DNA of 64,000 nucleotides from Amylostereum areolatum (GCA_012932865.1 SAXG01000044.1:310001-374000), one strand, 5' to 3'; shown: positions 47,151 to 55,690, numbered from the stretch's first letter. Program-made: numbers and translations. The notes: a model not told the origin generated them from the letters alone.

Positions 47151-47533
47151 GCGTACGGACGAACTCTCACCCATCATACGCACTCGGACTATTTCTCCCG
47201 TCATCCCGCCTTTACGATTTCTCCTTACGATACTCCTCGGACTGATCACGGACTGCGCCCTCATTCGCACGCATATTTTCCTCGGACTTCTCTACTATAC
47301 CGGTTTCTATCGCTATGAGGAAGGCGAAACGCTTGATACTCTCTCCGCGACGCGCCGGACGCGTCGCCTGCTTACGACTCAGTTTTGATTATGTACGAAT
47401 CCTCGCTTACGATTGACGGCAATGATTACATCATTGCCCCTCTAAATCGCAAGCATAAAAGGAAAACCACAAGACGACAACATGCTCAGACATCGTCTAA
47501 CAAACCCACTCGCACCACCCAAACCAACCAAAC
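47151..47533 (+). other. Spacer in the accessory block of element 1
   Basis: 383 bp with only short frames; a TATA-like CATAAAAGG at about 47454 precedes the next ORF. An 18-residue start (MYESSLTIDGNDYIIAPL) near 47391 looks protein-like but could not be extended with confidence. Confidence 0.3.
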
Positions 47534-47917
47534 ATGTCGTCTACTCTCGCCTCCTCTTCGCGCAACCTCTCCACCACCGACTGCACCCCTCCTACCACTC
47601 CTCCTCCTTCGCCCGTCCTCTCGCGCACTCCCACGCCCGACCCACAAGACGAGGAACTCCTTCGTCATCTCAAACGAGTCACAGAACTCCTAAACCGTCC
47701 GGACGTCGCTCGCGCCATGAAGAGGCCGAGAAGCCCAGACGAAGAAGCCATGCAGGAGTCGAAGGGAAGATGCGGCATCAAGGGACTCTTCCGAAAACGC
47801 GGGCCTCGGTTCAAGAGCCCGGATCACGCGACGACGGCGAGGATAGGACATCGGCTAGGGGCTACTACGATAGATGAGGAGGACCTGAAAGTAGTAGAGG
47901 CGTTGTTAAAGCGATAG
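47534..47917 (+). CDS. Small basic protein of element 1
   Basis: 127 residues from ATG 47534. The N terminus is rich in Ser, Thr and Pro. The middle is an amphipathic helix (EELLRHLKRVTELLNRPDV) followed by a nuclear-localisation-like AMKRPRSPDEE. The C terminus is basic, with a final helix (EEDLKVVEALLKR). A competing frame (47482-47877) overlaps it but is low-complexity. No family recognised. Retained uninterrupted in a recently inserted element, hence probably functional. Confidence 0.5.
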   Translation: MSSTLASSSRNLSTTDCTPPTTPPPSPVLSRTPTPDPQDEELLRHLKRVTELLNRPDVARAMKRPRSPDEEAMQESKGRCGIKGLFRKRGPRFKSPDHATTARIGHRLGATTIDEEDLKVVEALLKR

Positions 47918-47934
47918 AATAGAATTCTATCGCT
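47910..47934 (+). repeat. 11-bp inverted repeat over the stop codon
   Basis: Arms AGCGATAGAAT and ATTCTATCGCT, spacer AGA; covers the TAG of the small basic ORF. Could be a terminator-like or protein-binding palindrome. Confidence 0.7.
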
Positions 47935-47950
47935 GAGGTCCGAACAAAAG

Positions 47951-47959
47951 ATATAAAAG
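47951..47959 (+). promoter_or_regulatory. TATA box upstream of the membrane-protein ORF
   Basis: ATATAAAAG lies 36 nt before the ATG at 47995 and just after the inverted repeat, so the last ORF may have its own transcript. Confidence 0.45.
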
Positions 47960-47994
47960 AGCGAACATTAGAAAGCGATAGACCCAGAAGCACA

Positions 47995-48435
47995 ATGCAA
48001 TCAACACAATCACCAGATCTCGCGATTTTCGATACGCCCACCCCACGCTGGCTCATCCCCATCATCAGCATCATCGTAGGACTCACGATCCTCACCTTCG
48101 TCGCATCGACTATATTCCTTCTCCAATGGCGAAGAACGAACGATCGACAACACGTTCAAGACATCCCTCTAGAACCTCTTCGATTCAGGAATCTACAGGA
48201 CGTAGATTCTAGAGAGGGGGATAGTGTTACAACTTGTCCAAGGTACTCCAGTTTCCATTTCCTTACTAGGAAGGACGTTGCTAAACGACGGGTTACGACG
48301 GTGCCCCAGTTCGTAACCGTCTCAACCACACAACGACGACAGTGCCACAGATCGTCACCGTCTCAACAGCAGTGCCACAGATCGTCACCGTCTCAACGGC
48401 ATAGCCCCGACGGTGCCACAGTCTCGTTCCCGTAG
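47995..48435 (+). CDS. Single-pass membrane protein of element 1
   Basis: 146 codons from ATG 47995. Residues ~19-45 form one strong membrane helix (WLIPIISIIVGLTILTFV...IFLLQW) followed by a basic stop-transfer stretch (RRTNDRQH), giving a short N-terminal outside or lumenal part and a cytosolic tail. The frame crosses the polypurine tract and runs ~70 codons into the 3' LTR, so its C-terminal half is LTR-encoded. It lacks a signal peptide, cysteines and a fusion peptide and is far smaller than an envelope protein. A role in membrane association of particles is only a guess. Confidence 0.55.
   Translation: MQSTQSPDLAIFDTPTPRWLIPIISIIVGLTILTFVASTIFLLQWRRTNDRQHVQDIPLEPLRFRNLQDVDSREGDSVTTCPRYSSFHFLTRKDVAKRRVTTVPQFVTVSTTQRRQCHRSSPSQQQCHRSSPSQRHSPDGATVSFP
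48211..48224 (+). other. Polypurine tract of element 1
   Basis: AGAGAGGGGGATAG directly before the TG of the 3' LTR, where plus-strand DNA synthesis is primed. Confidence 0.85.
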
Positions 48436-48764
48436 ATACTCGATACGACCGTTGCTCGATGTACATATATTTACTCGACCTCCTTTCTTATAAAAGGAGG
48501 CCCATCGAACGAGCCATTCCCCAGCTCGTTCTCTTTGTAAATACAGGACTGTTCTAATAAGAACCTCCTCCTCTAAACGCTAAAGAGAATCCCAAGCAAA
48601 CTAAGTTGATAAGCTCGCCTAAGTCTTCCGTGAAGACTTACTGCTTCGCTTATCGACCTTCACCTTCGTATAACCGAGACGTCTGGATCACCTGATCCCA
48701 CCTCTCACGCGTAAGAGTACTGTAGCCTGAGCCGCTTGTCACGTGATAAGGACCGTCCTTAACA
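48225..48764 (+). repeat. 3' LTR of element 1
   Basis: 540 bp; by eye the same as 38517-39056 base for base, including the internal tandem repeat. Confidence 0.95.
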
Positions 48765-48769
48765 AGCGC
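48765..48769. repeat. Target-site duplication AGCGC, right
   Basis: Partner of 38512-38516. Confidence 0.95.
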
Positions 48770-50654
48770 CGGCTCGTCGACGAGGGCGGTTCCACCGTTG
48801 TTGACGGAAAGAAAACTGTTGGACGATCAGCGGCTGGTTCGGTTCACGGCAGAGGGGACGCACAAGGCCTGCTCCATCATCTCCGGAACGACCTCAAGGG
48901 ACGCGCGGTCGTCCTCCCAGAGAGTGTCAACGGTCTGAAAAAGTGTTAGGGAGGGCAAACATACGGGGGAAAAAACGCACGACGCCTTTGCCGAACGCAC
49001 CGCGCTCGACCATGTAGAGGACGATCCACGTCGACGGTTCAAACGGGAGGTTGTGGGATAGCTGGGTAGGTGCAAAGACGAAATCCTGGTCCTTTGCTGA
49101 AATGCTGTCGGCGAACCCCTGCAAGGCGCGTGAGCGGGAGGACACGGCCGGCGTCGACGAACTTTACCTTCCAGTGTTCAAACTTGACCGTGACGGTGTA
49201 CGCGAGCTTGTCGATGCGTTCGACTTGGACGTCCTTGAATTTGAGGTACTAGGAAACGTGAGCGGAGGGAGCGCAGGGGAGGGAGGCGACATACTCTCCC
49301 CTCATCCCGGTAGCCTTCGCTCGAGGCGCCGAGGGAGCCAGGCCGAGCGCCCGTCATGAAGCCGAATATGATGGCCGCGCACGTTTGGAGTTTGACAAGC
49401 CTACCCGATTCTTCCGAGGAGGCGAGAGCTTGCTGCAACAAGAGATGGACCTCCCATCGGCCAAAGTAGTGGACGGGCTCGCGGTTGCGGGAGAGGTGAA
49501 ATTCCTTGATGACTACACAAAGTTAGACGGAGAACGGGGCGGTGTGATAAATAGCCCACTGTCGTGAACCTCCGCCACGAGATCTTTGTAAAGGTTGAAG
49601 CGGGTAAGGAGGATGACGCCGGCGAGTTCATCCGAGTCGTTATCGTGGCAGTACATCACGATACAATTGACGAACCCGATCATCCAGTCGTTGAGCGTGG
49701 TCGCTTTGACGTGCTTGGAGAACCGACCGGGTGTTCCAAGGAACTGGGAACGTCAGCGGGGGGGTTAAATAACTGCGAACAGGCGATGTAGACGCACGCG
49801 GGAGCGGAGGTAGGCACGGGCGTAGGTCTGGATGATGCTACGCTTCCAGGTGTCTTTCTTGGGAATGCCCATGAGGAAGAGAAAGGTGTAATAGTGTTCG
49901 ACGTTGGCGAGGTGATGTTTGAGGGTGAACTCGTTGACGAATTCTTTGCTGAGGAGGGACTTTGAGAGGATCTCGTCGAAGATCTCCTTCGAGGCGTCCT
50001 TGCCGATGGCATGCCTGAGGTTAGTCATGAGCCTTTCGGCCTTTTTACCGTCGCCGAACTTGACATCAGGTGCGCCCTTGAAGACGCGGGGAGCGTGGAG
50101 ATCTTCCTGGGGGAGAACAAAGGGAGCATCGGGGACTTTGTCGACGGTGGGGGCCGGAGGGCGAGACGGGAGCAGTGGGGCGGGGGCCTGAGGCTACAGA
50201 GAGAGGTGAACGAGGGGGACGAGCGAGCGAGAAGATACGTACGCGGGCCAAGTTGGTGTATTTGGTGCGGTCGGAGGGCCCGGCGAGCGAGGCGTTGGTG
50301 GTGCTCGGATGCTCAGCATTGACGGCGGAACGGATGGAGGTTGTGATGTTTCTTCCAATGCTGGCGGCACCTCTGCCAATACTGGCGGCACCTCTGCCGA
50401 CGGTGGCGGCACCTCTGCCTAGCCGGGAGAGATACGCCTGCGAGAAAATGTAAGTGGAGGACCGAACGGGGGGGGACAGGGACGCACGCTGGGACTTTTC
50501 CTCTTGACACTGGACATGGGCAGACAGGACGTTCATTCACGAGGCTTTTAAGGCGAGCTGAGAGGATCGTCGCCCGAAATTCCGGGGGTTCGGCCAAAGT
50601 CACGTTACTGCGCTGGGCCAACGGCACAGTGCAGTCACGTGGTGTTTATTGCAA

Positions 50655-51843
50655 TTAAGCTACATGGTACAGTGGGCGCTGGCTGCGGAAGAACGAGATG
50701 AGGTACAAGCGAAAGAGAGCGCCACCGAGCTGGCAGCCGAGGGAGAGAGTGGCGGCAACGGTGGGGGCGTACAAGGCGACGCGGGCTTGGGAGAGGACAG
50801 GGGTCATGTCCCGTTCGAGTACGACGAGCAGGGTGCGAAAGGTGGCGGAGTAGCACGTACAGTTGTCCGCGTTGAAGGTCGGGTCAAGGAGAAGGGCGGG
50901 ACCGACGGTGTCGTAGAGGAGAGCGAGGCGGCAGCGGACACGTTGAAGATCGACGTGTTCTTGGTCAAAATTGGCTCGGGTGCGGACGTACAGGGGGTTG
51001 CGAGCGCGGTCGTGGAAGGGGAGATCGCGGAGGGAGGACCAGACGTCCTGCTGCTCGATCCAAAGGGCAAACTGCGCGTCACGAAGGCTCGTGCGCCAGG
51101 CTTTCCCGCCGGGACCGGAAGACCTCTCGGAGTAGTCCTGATGATAGCGGAGGAGCTCGCAGGCGGCGAACACGTCGGAGACCCAGCGACTGCCGGTGGG
51201 GTCGCCGGAGCGAACAAGCGTGGGCCGGTGGAGGAGACGTTGGTCGATGTCCATCGCGTCGATCTCAAAGGAGTGCGTGCACCGGGAGGAGACCGCGTGG
51301 AGATGAGTCGCGGGGGCAAAGCGGGGCTGCCAGCATGATGAGGAGGGTAGGAGCGAGGATGATGGCTCACTTACCCAAAGAACGCCGACGGCTGGGTGCG
51401 CAGACCCACGAAAAGCGTGCCGGAGGAATGCATCCTCGTACAGCGCGTGGGTGAGCGGGGGGAAACCGTCGATGACGAGGTCGGCGAGTTCGTCGGTAGA
51501 AACAGGCCCAGACGCCGAGTCGAGCGCCAGCTCGTGGAAACGCGCTAAAGCGCGAGCGAGCGTGCGGGGAACGGCGGGTTCCTGGGATAATCAGAGGGCG
51601 GATGTATGCGCGGAGAAAAGGACGTACGGGAGTGGGGGTGCGTTCGTCGGGCTCTTCTTGCTCGGGTGGGAGGGGGACGAGTTTAAGAACGGCGAGAAGC
51701 CGATCGCGAACGGTTTGACGACTTTTGCGAGAGGCGGGGGAGGCGGGGGGCTCCGTGTCCTCGTAGTGGGCGAGGAGGCGGTCGCAAAACGCGACCACGT
51801 GCGCGTCGTCCAGAGGCCCGTCGCTGGGCCAGAGGGAGGACAT
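50655..51843 (-). CDS. Unknown companion gene of the recombinase
   Basis: Three exons (51628-51843, 51375-51581, 50655-51326) with introns of 46 and 48 nt, 364 residues, every exon a multiple of three. It starts MSSLWPSDGPLDDAHVVAF. The second and third exons look globular and mostly helical (LARALARFHELALDSASG, RWVSDVFAACELLRYHQDY, LRDAQFALWIEQQDVWSSL). The C-terminal ~70 residues are hydrophobic (SATFRTLLVVLERDM, APTVAATLSLGCQLGGALFRLYLISFF), perhaps two membrane helices. No family recognised. It ends 118 bp upstream of the recombinase start on the same strand, so the two are likely one transcriptional neighbourhood. Confidence 0.65.
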
Positions 51844-51917
51844 GATGGGAGGAGGAGAACCGGGAACGGGGTCCTCGGGGGGGAAGGCATGGAGCTGTCA
51901 AGGTATGAATGGGGACC

Positions 51918-51964
51918 ACGTGTATCCGAAAGCTGATTGCGGTGGGCGAACGCCCGTTTGGAGG
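51918..51964. repeat. Direct repeat copy 1 with GGGCG/CGCCC palindrome
   Basis: Matches 52007-52046 apart from a 7-bp insertion between GCTG and GTGGGCG. Lies 75 bp upstream of the companion gene start on the minus strand. Confidence 0.75.
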
Positions 51965-52006
51965 TGTGTGGTGGAGTGTCTGACTTTACAGACCCCAAGA
52001 TGGCCG

Positions 52007-52046
52007 ACGTGTATCCGAAGCTGGTGGGCGAACGCCCGTTTGGAGG
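52007..52046. repeat. Direct repeat copy 2 with GGGCG/CGCCC palindrome
   Basis: Partner of 51918-51964. Confidence 0.75.
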
Positions 52047-52670
52047 GTTTGTCGTGTGCTGTGGAGGGTCCTTCCTGAATTTGCAGGACTTGAAATGGGG
52101 AATTTCGCGGATCGGGTGCAACGAGGAAGACCTATCGGAGCGTTTCACATCCATGGGCGAGGCTACTTGAGGAGAGAGAGCCTGTCGTTTGCCGAGAATC
52201 GTCGTGGCGTAGGCGGCCGACGGATTGAAATAGTGGCCGTCGCCGTTTGAAGGGACATGCCCTGGGGCGTGTATTGTGGAGGGCAAACCGAGGCGTGCGT
52301 CGAAACAGTCGGGAAATAGGGAAGGAAACGCCGCGGGAGGAGCGGGTGCCGAGCGTGGGCTCTGGTGAACGGGGTGGATGATGAATGGGGGGGGAGGGTC
52401 ATTGGTTGAGGTGGCCACGGGTCGCGCGGGAGAAGGGGCAGACAGTGGAAGCGGCGAGCTTCGGTAACGGCGATGGAGACAGCGCCGACGACGGCGTGGA
52501 CGCGAGAACAGCGGCGAACTGGGAGAGGCAGGCTCGGTGAGAAAAACAAACGGCCCGATAAGGAAACAAGGGTGCCGGTCCGTGTCTAGTCTCCCGTCGC
52601 TGACCTAACCGGAAGATAGTCGTTCTTGTCCAAAGCTCGACCGAGCGGATTGAACACTCTCCTGGGATAG

Positions 52671-52830
52671 AGGTCGATCGTTCAATCCGGTCAGTGGGCA
52701 CCCTTTTGTTACTTCATTTTGATAGAGAAAGTTGAGAGAAAGAGCTTAGAATTTGGAACTTTACAGGAAAAAGCTTGCACAGGCACTGAGAGTCTGAGAG
52801 TTGAGACAGCGAGAACTTAGAAGTATACAT
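52671..52830 (+). repeat. Right direct repeat (partial tRNA-Thr 3' part plus flank)
   Basis: 30 bp equal to the tRNA variable loop, T arm and acceptor 3' strand (29/30 match to 35121-35150) with discriminator A and a T4 run after it, followed by ~130 bp of gapped similarity to 35151-35291. No convincing 5' half precedes it, so no functional tRNA is encoded. The one difference gives the more usual T-loop C. Confidence 0.8.
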
Positions 52831-52912
52831 TACCAGCGAGTTCGTCGGGAAAACGGCCTGGCGCTGATTTGCCCATGTAGTTGTTATGAGATCACGTGAA
52901 TATTGTAGCGGA

Positions 52913-53395
52913 TGTCAGCAACAGTCTATCTGCGATGCAGGTTCAGGACGTCGCGACGAGGTACAAGGCGAGGAGAGACGAGGATAGGATCGAGGGGGGC
53001 AAGTGATAAACGAAGGTGTGGACCTTCCCCTGCAGTACTTAGGGAGGATCCCCCAGGTAGCCGGAGAATAGAAAAGGTTGAGATGACCCCTCCTCATAGA
53101 TTGGTGAGCCCTTATATACATGAGGATAAGGACCCAAACGAAGACAAACAAAGCCGGAGTAGGAGTGGGTCAGGACGGACTACGAAGTGGGTACCACGGA
53201 GTACGAAGTGGGTCACAGCACGAGGCGAGGTAAGTATGACTCCATGGTCTAGATCATGACCGAGGAAGCCGAGAAGTCCGGTATGCCCGAAGGGCCGGAC
53301 GCAAGGCGGAGCCGATGCGAAGTCCGATGCGAGGTCCGATGGTAAACTATAGTAAAGTAAGGTCCGATGTATATATTTAGGAGGCGTTCATGACA
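52913..53395 (-). mobile_element. Solo LTR (Ty3/Gypsy), minus strand
   Basis: 483 bp reading TGTCATGAACGCC...GTTGCTGACA on the minus strand, flanked by a perfect 5-bp duplication GCGGA (52908-52912 and 53396-53400). It contains TATATAAGG on that strand. It begins and ends like the LTR of element 2 (TGTCATGAACGG...GTTGCTGACA) but differs in between, so it is a related family. No internal region remains. Confidence 0.88.
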
Positions 53396-53675
53396 GCGGA
53401 TTACATGGCATTATATTATCTTACGAGTCCAAGTCAGGCTGATGGAAGTTGACATTGCATTATACTAGGACCAGATAATTCCAACACATTATATTGTCAT
53501 CTCTGGCCCAGAGGGGGTTTACAACTCAAGGTAATTATGTTGTGCGTTGGCCATCCCAGTGGAAGTGGCCCAAGTGCTCAGAATTACGCGCACGATGTGG
53601 CATCGCTAAGTAGAATCGACCTCTGACGGCACACCACAATCTACCACAATACACAATACACAATACAGAATCAAA

Positions 53676-54860
53676 TTAGTTGAGAAGGGCTAAGGACTCG
53701 TTAAGGCGTTGTAGCATGCTAGTATAGTATTCTCGATGTTCCGCTGCAGAAAGCTCTTTGACCGACCGCCCGCCCAGATCCGCCCATTGGAACAGTGAGC
53801 CAGCCGACCACGCTGTGAATGAGTACCTGAATCCTTGGCCATGGAGTGCGGTGTTGAAATGTTGGAGAGCGGATGATGGAATAAAGATCGGGCATCCTGC
53901 AACAACTTCGAACTCCAGACCAAGTTCTGGAAGAACAACCCTGCAGCTGGTCTTCGAATTGAAAGTACCGAAGGGCACGATGACGCAAAGCCCGGCGCCA
54001 AGGTTGAGGAAATCGGTGTGGTTGTTGCATATCACAGTCCCGGTGTTGAATGCAAAGCCTGCAAATGGATAGAACAGGGCCTCCACGCCTTGACAGCGTG
54101 TGGCAATGAAGCGGCAAACCGTGCAGTAGCGTGCGTACAACTCGGGCCATTCGCGTCGTAGTACACCTGCTAAAGTATTAAAGCTTGCATTTAGACAGCC
54201 ATGGGTCGGGCGTACCTTCGATGGCCAAGCGGAGAGGCTCTAGCATACGCCTAATTAATATGAGAATGTGTCGATGTTTGTGAGCGTAACGGGAGAGTGC
54301 TGGACGCTGTTGTAGGAGGAATCGCTTAAGCTCTAAAGCTGCGTTTAGGAAAGAACGACGCACCATCATAGACCCACGCGTAAGGGAGAATAGGCGTGTG
54401 GCAAAGTCCCCGCGAAGATTCTTCTTGAAGTTCACAGGTAGGGACTCAACTACCTGACGCGCGGAGAGAAGGAGGCCGTTGGACAGCGCGAAGGTAAAGC
54501 CTCGCCTGAAGTCAGCCTCGCTGCAGCGGAAGCTAAGCTTCCGGCCCTCTGCGTCCAGAACCTCAATACTCTCGCTAGCAAAGCAACCCTTGGTTAGCCA
54601 AGCTCACCGACCGATGATAAAGCCACCCACTCTACATTGAAGACCACGACTACGCGCCTTGGAGTCCGTCCGGTGCTAGCAGGGCTCGAATATCGCTTTC
54701 CCGTGTAGGGGCTTTTTCGTGGAACGGCCTTACCGTTTTGGTTATGCTTGAGGTGCGTCGCGAGGTTAAACGGCCGCTTGATGGTGCGTCTTGACATTTG
54801 CGTATCCGTAAGCGTAATGGTCGGAGGAGCGGGAGTCGCACTGGCAGGAGGCTGGGGCAT
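53676..54860 (-). CDS. TET/JBP-like 2-oxoglutarate/Fe(II) dioxygenase
   Basis: The last exon (53676 to ~54170) holds the catalytic core: FAFNTGTVICNNHTDFLN with the metal-binding H-x-D, VIPFGTF, VVLPELGLEFEVVAGCPIFIPS, ALQHFN (distal His), and GFRYSFTAWSAGSLFQW with the Arg that holds 2-oxoglutarate. The preceding exon (FRCSEADFRRGFTFALSNGLL through LEPLRLAIE) joins it in phase across a short intron. An N-terminal part from ATG 54860 (Pro-rich, then KRPFNLATHLKHNQNGK) is likely, but the junction near 54600 is unresolved. Basidiomycetes have large expansions of such proteins, many riding on KDZ transposons; known members oxidise 5-methylcytosine. No KDZ transposase is in the window. Confidence 0.7.
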
Positions 54861-55442
54861 TGGAGTTGTCGGGGTAACACGGGATGGGGTGTGTAGAGCG
54901 CGAGCGTTACGCTAGCGGGAGGTTGGAGCGTCTGAGTCGTCGGGAGAGGATGTATAGGGCGCGAGCGTTGCACTCACCGTCCAAGGAGCGACGTTGGGGT
55001 GATTAACACGTAGTGCGTGAGCGTTGCGCTCAGCGAGAGGTTACTGGGGCGTCCGAGTCGTCGGGACAGCCCGGGAGGTGCGTTGGGCGCGAGTGTGTGC
55101 GAGGAGAGACCCGAGATGGAAGGAGAGCTCGACGGAGTCGAGTTACTGGTCTCGAAGAACCAGGTCTTGTCGTCCCGAGTCAGAGACGAAACGGCTTACT
55201 TTGTCCGGCCCGCTTGCCGCTCTTGTCACATGACTGTTTTGCGAGCGCAACCCGAGCAATTCATATTTTGGACGTCCGAGTCACCGCGTCCTCCGCTCGT
55301 CCCTCTCCGCCATGCACCACCCTTTCCGCGCACGAGCACAAGGACGAGCACCAGCGCGAAATTCTCACGCACCGTGGTCAGGACCGACCGTCCTCCGCTC
55401 GCACCCGCTCGCTTTTCAATTGTCCGAGCCAGAAGGCAATGG
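54861..55442. other. Gene-less stretch with diverged short repeats
   Basis: About 580 bp. Three or four diverged copies of a unit built around GCGCGAGCGTTGC and GAGTCGTCGGGA occur between 54895 and 55100. Open frames across it have no motif. Confidence 0.4.
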
Positions 55443-55690
55443 GCTCGTCCCGAACGTCGTCGAACAAACCGTGCGTCGACCCCCACTTTCACGCTTATTA
55501 ATTGTCGCTATATATATATATATGCATTATTCGCACAGATCCGCGACGCCGACTCGACCCTCATCATTGCCCAGCTGCTCCTCCTCGAAGCCGATCCCCA
55601 CCGTCATATCAACTCCCCTCGCGGGAGCGTCGCTGCCGGCAGCTTGCCATCTACGACACAGTGAACGCGCCCTCGTCCATTGTCTCCCCG
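55443..55690 (+). pseudogene. Degraded ClpP protease fragment
   Basis: Pieces of mitochondrial ClpP are recognisable in order but in different frames: LVPNVVEQT (expected N terminus of the mature protein), then DADSTLIIAQLLLLEADP, then INSPRGSVAAG (family INSPGGSV, one Gly changed to Arg), then LAIYDTVN in another frame after a small indel. The region carrying the catalytic Ser is not found. A (TA)n run at 55509-55523 interrupts it. Non-functional. Confidence 0.6.

Larger units (their letters stand above)
38517..48764 (+). mobile_element. Ty3/Gypsy chromovirus with 3' accessory genes (element 1)
   Basis: A complete element of 10,248 bp: 540-bp LTRs (TG...CA) that I read as identical, 5-bp target duplication, gag, pol in the -1 frame with a terminal chromodomain, and a polypurine tract before the 3' LTR. 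Identical LTRs indicate a recent insertion. The pol stop (45071) is 3.15 kb from the 3' LTR, and that gap holds additional genes. gag and pol are strongly A-rich on the coding strand, while 45,150-47,150 is C-rich, which suggests a separate origin for the accessory block. It lies antisense inside the recombinase gene. Confidence 0.95.
35850..50536 (-). pseudogene. Tyrosine recombinase (DUF3435/Crypton-like) split by an LTR element
   Basis: Exons right of the insertion: 50243-50536, 49798-50193, 49560-49743, 49295-49512, 49168-49248, 48981-49118, and 48770-48934, which continues across the insertion as 38415-38516. Further exons run to the stop at 35850. With one copy of the 5-bp target duplication counted, the split exon is 267 nt and in phase. 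Tyrosine-recombinase landmarks appear in order: MTGARPGSLG (first Arg), GLYALRRETGN (second Arg), AAILGHSEG (His), SRYYSRS (nucleophile Tyr). The long C-terminal part has charged linkers and two C2H2-like modules (CPECSFNPVKVWSHLERH, CPVDNM...H...C). Besides the insertion there is an in-frame TGA at 48827-48829 (a CGA to TGA change would explain it), so the copy is doubly dead. About 1,200 residues before breakage. Confidence 0.75.
51844..52670. promoter_or_regulatory. Upstream region of the companion gene, with direct repeats
   Basis: 827 bp at the right end of the island. Two direct copies of a 40-47-bp unit lie at 51918-51964 and 52007-52046. Each contains TGTATCCGAA and the palindrome GGGCGAACGCCC, at ~90 bp spacing. 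A 275-codon minus frame (to 52418) crosses it but is Pro/Ser-rich and ignores these repeats; not called. Confidence 0.5.
35151..52700. mobile_element. Putative tRNA-targeting tyrosine-recombinase element
   Basis: A 17.5-kb block between direct copies of the 3' end of a tRNA-Thr gene. Without the later 10.25-kb LTR insertion it is about 7.3 kb. It contains a small coiled-coil gene (35377-35834, plus), a tyrosine-recombinase gene (35850-50536, minus, interrupted) and a companion gene (50655-51843, minus). A recombinase gene bounded by an intact tRNA gene at one end and a partial copy of its 3' half at the other is the classical result of site-specific integration into a tRNA. Cryptons and Starship elements are fungal mobile elements with related recombinases. 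The exact ends and att core are inferred; a segmental duplication is the alternative. Confidence 0.55.

Noticed and set aside
47995..48435. Retroviral-type envelope gene in element 1
   Set aside because: Single short helix, no signal peptide, no cysteine pattern, no fusion peptide and far too small; described only as a membrane protein.
51591..52418. 275-codon minus frame upstream of the companion gene
   Set aside because: Its first part (Pro/Ser-rich) has a real ATG, but the frame overlaps the clean three-exon gene in another frame and crosses direct repeats. Not supported as a separate gene.
52620..52670. Possible degenerate 5' half of the right tRNA copy (AGCTCGACCGAGCG resembles a D arm)
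   Set aside because: Acceptor and anticodon stems do not pair; the likeness is short enough to be chance.
53395..53486. LTR boundary at TGTTGGAATT (53486, minus strand)
   Set aside because: Gives no target duplication; the boundary at 53395 gives a perfect GCGGA duplication and matches the element 2 LTR start.
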